This document shows positions 61,922 through 64,000 of a stretch of DNA of 64,000 nucleotides, piece by piece. Numbering within the stretch: position 1 is the first letter of the stretch; each line of letters opens with the position of its first letter. The DNA comes from Cyclobacteriaceae bacterium (GTDB taxonomy: Bacteria > Bacteroidota > Bacteroidia > Cytophagales > Cyclobacteriaceae): the NCBI GenBank assembly GCA_020832305.1, contig JAFIEV010000017.1, positions 328,236 to 392,235 of the forward strand, written 5' to 3'. The notes below the pieces were generated by a model. It ran no database searches and was not told where the DNA came from. It saw only the letters and a program-made list of their open reading frames with translations. The position numbers and the translations under genes are program-made.

Positions 61922-62237
61922 AGTAACTTTTACCCAAAAATAAAATGCATCTATAATTCATACCATCACAGGTCTGTTAAAAACAATAAAGTTTTTTTAT
62001 TTCCCATTCCAACCTTTTGGAAAGAATGGGTGTCTTGATGGTGAGATGTTAATACTAATGGATCGCAGTTAGGTGTAGTTCGTTGTTGAAAATTACGAAA
62101 AAATGCCGGGAAAGTATAATTCGTTTAAAATAATCAATTACATATCATGCAAAAACCAACAAAAAACACCAAACGACTACTCCCCTTTGCCTTGGTAGGA
62201 GTACTCATGCTGATGAGCATGGGCTGTGGGGATGATG
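61922..62237 (+). repeat. Direct repeat copy B (upstream region plus lipoprotein signal)
   Basis: About 316 bp, the partner of copy A. It shares the 'CCATCACAGGTCTGTTAAAA' start region, the hairpin, 'GATGTTAATACTAATGGATC' and the lipoprotein start 'KRLLPFALVGVLMLMSMGCG'. The similarity stops just past the lipobox. Confidence 0.85.
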
Positions 62238-62595
62238 ATACACAACTGAATTGTGAAACTACATATGATAATACAAAAATTGTTGAAGTTTTGAATAACG
62301 TTACTGCTAAGGTAATTGATTTCAATTTCTCAGGCATGTATGTTTTAACTATAGATTCACTAAGTCTATCTAGCTCGGGTTATATCATTGGGTCAGATAA
62401 TATACTCGTACCTTGTAATGACATGCCTGAAAATTTAAAGGTAAATGAAATGATTGTAATTGTTTCTGGGAATAAATTGAATTACTGTAACCATCCTGCC
62501 AGCCTATAGTCGCCATTTCTGCGGTAAGTAGTGCTGGTCATCCTGCATATAATTTTTCAGAGTTTGTTTATGATCCATTACCGAAAGGGGCATAG
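62147..62595 (+). pseudogene. Repeat-associated lipoprotein, probably frameshifted
   Basis: The first frame gives 120 residues: a signal and lipobox nearly identical to the gene at 57474, then an unrelated acidic/Asn-rich mature part ('NVTAKVIDFNFSGMYVLTID', 'ENLKVNEMIVIVSGNKLNYC'), ending at TAG (62507-62509). In the next frame, from 62506, 'IVAISAVSSAGHPAYNFSEF' continues to 62595 with protein-like character, so a one-base shift is likely. The mature sequence recalls small OB-like lipoproteins, but no family is assigned. It abuts a transposase remnant. Confidence 0.5.
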
Positions 62596-62810
62596 ACAGG
62601 GCCTCAGCAGATGTGGAATTTATGTTTACCGCCTATAACCTAAGGAGGATCTTCAATCTGATTGATAAAAAAGCACTCAGAGCGTATATTAGGACGCTCA
62701 TCCTCTGTTTTTATCGCTATATGACCCGTATGGAGGCCTTTTTAAGCCGCCATGACATCTCGAAAATTTTGTGTCCTGCCCATAGAAATTTTTTAAAGTT
62801 GCCCGCATAA
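62583..62810 (+). pseudogene. C-terminal remnant of a DDE transposase
   Basis: The frame reads 'ERGIDRASADVEFMFTAYNL' then 'RRIFNLIDKKALRAYIRTL' and ends in 'NFLKLPA'. The 'FTAYNLRRI' ending is typical of IS1182/IS4-like transposases, where it closes the protein. Only the last ~75 residues remain; there is no start of its own, and a stop codon lies upstream at 62571. The IS body was lost by deletion against the lipoprotein gene. Confidence 0.55.
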
Positions 62811-62840
62811 GGCCTTATAAGGTTTTATATTTATGTCTCG

Positions 62841-62882
62841 CAGGCTGTATTGAAAGCAGGCCTGAGGTTTTTAGACAGCCTG
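62841..62882. other. Hairpin near the presumed IS end
   Basis: CAGGCTGT (62841-62848) can pair with ACAGCCTG (62875-62882). The region 62864-62884 (GAGGTTTTTAGACAGCCTGT...) may be the terminal inverted repeat of the decayed insertion sequence. Confidence 0.3.
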
Positions 62883-62972
62883 TCGCGAACTAGCTTCGGG
62901 AACTGACGTTGGGCACAAGGCTAAGCCCCTTCACACAAGGTATTTCAGGGATTTTTAAAGGACAATTCTTCG

Positions 62973-62980
62973 TATATTTG
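62973..62980 (+). promoter_or_regulatory. -7 element abutting the PIN toxin start
   Basis: TATATTTG, then GAAT, then the ATG at 62985. It is the same 4 nt spacing as at rluD and rlmN, so the message is probably leaderless. The TA pair carries its own promoter. Confidence 0.5.
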
Positions 62981-62984
62981 GAAT

Positions 62985-63449
62985 ATGAAACAGAGAATTT
63001 ACATTGACACCTCAGTGGTTGGCGGATATTTCGACGAAGAGTTTGAAGAACCTACCAGACAACTGTTTGACCGACTGGAGAAACAGGAAGTAATCTTTGT
63101 TGTTTCGGACTTGCTTGATTTGGAGCTGACTTTTGCACCTGAAAAAGTGAAACAATTATTACATAGATATTCGCCGGAGAATTTTGAGCGGATTAACCTG
63201 ACAGAAGAAGCCATTGAATTAGCAAACACCTATGTAACAGAAAAAGTTGTCGGAAAAACAAGTCTTGAAGATTGCAGACATATTGCTCTTGCAACTATTA
63301 ATAAAGTTGACGTGCTTGCCAGCTGGAATTTTAAACACATCGTGAATTTAGAGAGAATTAAGGGATATAACTCTGTGAATTTACGGAATGGATATCAAAT
63401 GCTTGAGATACGAAGCCCTAAAGACCTTTTGAGATATGAAAACGACTAA
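62985..63449 (+). CDS. PIN-domain ribonuclease toxin (VapC-like)
   Basis: A 154-residue PIN-fold protein. 'RIYIDTSVVGGYFDEE' holds the first catalytic Asp, 'VVSDLLDLELTF' the conserved acidic position, and 'SLEDCRHIALATINKVDVLA' followed by 'SWNFKHIVN' the later Asp and the SWN strand typical of this subgroup. PIN toxins cut tRNA or other RNA when not held by their antitoxin. The antitoxin-like gene overlaps the end (ATG at 63436), so here the toxin comes first. Codon pattern looks intact, in contrast to the decayed genes on its left. Confidence 0.85.
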   Translation: MKQRIYIDTSVVGGYFDEEFEEPTRQLFDRLEKQEVIFVVSDLLDLELTFAPEKVKQLLHRYSPENFERINLTEEAIELANTYVTEKVVGKTSLEDCRHIALATINKVDVLASWNFKHIVNLERIKGYNSVNLRNGYQMLEIRSPKDLLRYEND

Positions 63450-63597
63450 GGAAAAAACATTGGACGCTGTGAAAATTCAGCGTGAAATCCGGAAAAAAAT
63501 AAGCTCTGAGACCGAGAATATGACCCATGAAGAATTAATGAAATATATTGAGCAGAGAATTAAAAAAACCGGAACCAAACCAATCGGACAGAAATAG
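63436..63597 (+). CDS. Small antitoxin-like protein
   Basis: A 53-residue charged protein in the +1 frame, starting 14 nt before the toxin stop. The sequence 'DAVKIQREIRKKISSETENM' followed by 'THEELMKYIEQRI' is helical and ends in a basic tail 'KKTGTKPIGQK'. It is too short for a DNA-binding domain; the latter half looks like a toxin-neutralising C-terminal helix. The coupling with the PIN gene supports an antitoxin role, by genomic context. Its TAG stop lies within the right inverted repeat. Confidence 0.65.
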   Translation: MKTTKEKTLDAVKIQREIRKKISSETENMTHEELMKYIEQRIKKTGTKPIGQK

Positions 63598-63801
63598 CCC
63601 AGTGCCCAACATGGTATAGCTAATCCCACAAACTTGCGGGACAGGGTTTGGTGGTAGTTTTATCCCGCACGTGCGGGACTGCTACGCGTGGGCTTTTGTA
63701 GCGGTGTCCAGGAAACTGCTCCGCAACCCCTTACGGTACACACACTCGACCGTTAGCGTTCAGCTTAATAAAAAAACACCATAGTAAAAGAGCACGTAAA
63801 A
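63598..63801. other. GC-rich structured region right of the TA pair
   Basis: Unlike the AT-rich surroundings, 63604-63775 is GC-rich and full of short palindromes: TCCCGCACGTGCGGGA (63663-63678, perfect), CCCACAAACTTGCGGG near 63626-63641, and an end reading CCCCTTACGG ... GACCGTTAGCG. It begins with GCCCAAC (63604-63610). Such features recall a long integron attC site, but the right core GTTAGCG departs from GTTRRRY at two positions. Confidence 0.4.
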
Positions 63802-63891
63802 GTGGAAAAACTACTTTCAGCAAAACATTGGCAAATTTTTACTCTTCTAATAGCCGGGCTAATTAGGGCCTGCTTAAAAACTCTCTATTAA
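63802..63891 (+). pseudogene. Truncated start of a membrane protein
   Basis: A GTG at 63802 opens a frame reading 'VEKLLSAKHWQIFTLLIAGL', ending after 29 codons at TAA. Openings like 'KLLSAKHWQIF' begin small hydrophobic proteins in Bacteroidota as I recall them. The frame is lost at ~63865, where AGGGCCTGCTTAAAAACTCT looks like a mobile-element end. It is probably a gene cut by insertion. Confidence 0.35.
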
Positions 63892-63901
63892 ATTTAATTT
63901 T

Positions 63902-63933
63902 AAAACCAGCCATATGTAGCATACGGCTGGTTT
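63902..63933. terminator. Terminator-like hairpin near the window end
   Basis: AAACCAGCC and GGCTGGTTT pair, with TATG/CATA extending the stem. A T-rich stretch follows on the plus strand. Which gene it serves is unclear. Confidence 0.5.
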
Positions 63934-64000
63934 GTTCTATTTACAAGATTTTTAATAAGGTAATTTGTGTAATTCAGCAACATTTTCAGCCTGTCATATG

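Larger units (their letters stand above)
62908..63610 (+). mobile_element. Putative gene cassette with integron-core-like ends
   Basis: GTTGGGCACAAGGCTA (62908-62923) and the reverse complement of 63595-63610 (GTTGGGCACTGGGCTA) agree at 14 of 16 positions. They enclose a toxin-antitoxin pair with its own promoter. The outer seven bases fit the attC cores GTTRRRY and RYYYAAC. No integrase gene or complete attC site is seen, so the element type is inferred. Confidence 0.4.

Noticed and set aside
1..64000. CRISPR arrays, tRNA, rRNA, tmRNA or SRP RNA genes
   Set aside because: No evenly spaced direct repeats and no tRNA-like T-arm or other conserved RNA core were seen in the gaps; a covariance-model scan would be needed for a firm negative.

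Overview
The window is a 64 kb piece of a Bacteroidota chromosome, most likely a gliding-type member of the Cytophagales or a near relative. The evidence is the type IX secretion (T9SS) outer-membrane gene sprA and the T9SS gene porT, a protein with a gliding-motility-associated (CHU_C, type B) C-terminal sorting domain, family-specific lipoproteins (DUF4837, DUF4292), a CrtD-type carotenoid desaturase, and repeated promoters of the Bacteroidota form TTG-N20-TAnnTTTG with almost no Shine-Dalgarno sequences. Composition is AT-rich. No tRNA, rRNA, CRISPR array or prophage was seen.

Layout. 0-5 kb: a DUF192 tail, two converging Fur-family regulators, yidD, a CobW/COG0523 GTPase (together suggesting zinc/iron homeostasis), a small unknown protein, rluD and a PLP enzyme. 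5-14 kb: crtD, then an accessory block of three Asp-box (BNR/sialidase-fold) proteins, one of them a tandem fusion, an Uma2-type nuclease, a leftover porin C-terminus and kynureninase. 14-17 kb: two paralogous TonB proteins, vanZ-like and gcvH. 17-29 kb: one long leftward gene string tatA-gatA-mltD-DUF4837-ruvA-sprA (then gcvH and the vanZ-like gene). 29-36 kb: leftward envelope genes (enoyl-CoA hydratase, flippase, TPR protein, DUF4292 lipoprotein, EnvC-like). 36-57 kb: housekeeping genes metK, hpf-xerC-rpsU, hisS, a T9SS substrate, ybaB, a glycosyltransferase, a TPR/OmpA-like lipoprotein, pdhB, ffh, a GIN-domain protein, rlmN, proC, gltX, ubiE and porT.

57-64 kb is a plastic, decaying zone. 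Two copies of a ~315 bp module (upstream region plus lipoprotein signal sequence) precede unrelated mature lipoprotein sequences. A third, 64 bp copy lies behind a stranded T9SS sorting domain. The zone holds a trypsin-fold protease cut by a frameshift, a lipoprotein with an in-frame nonsense codon, another with a frameshifted tail, an AAA/DUF4143 ATPase, a transposase remnant, and a PIN-domain toxin/antitoxin pair enclosed by integron-core-like inverted repeats (GTTGGGC ... GCCCAAC).

How the genes work together: SprA and PorT serve T9SS export, while the CHU_C protein and the broken protease are (or were) its cargo. The Tat component, lytic transglycosylase, EnvC-like factor, flippase and lipoproteins serve the envelope. 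RluD, RlmN, HPF, S21, GltX, HisS and GatA serve translation. The most informative non-coding signals are TAnnTTTG elements lying exactly 4 nt before the start codon (leaderless-type starts) at rluD, rlmN and the PIN toxin, and a palindrome overlapping the enoyl-CoA hydratase promoter.
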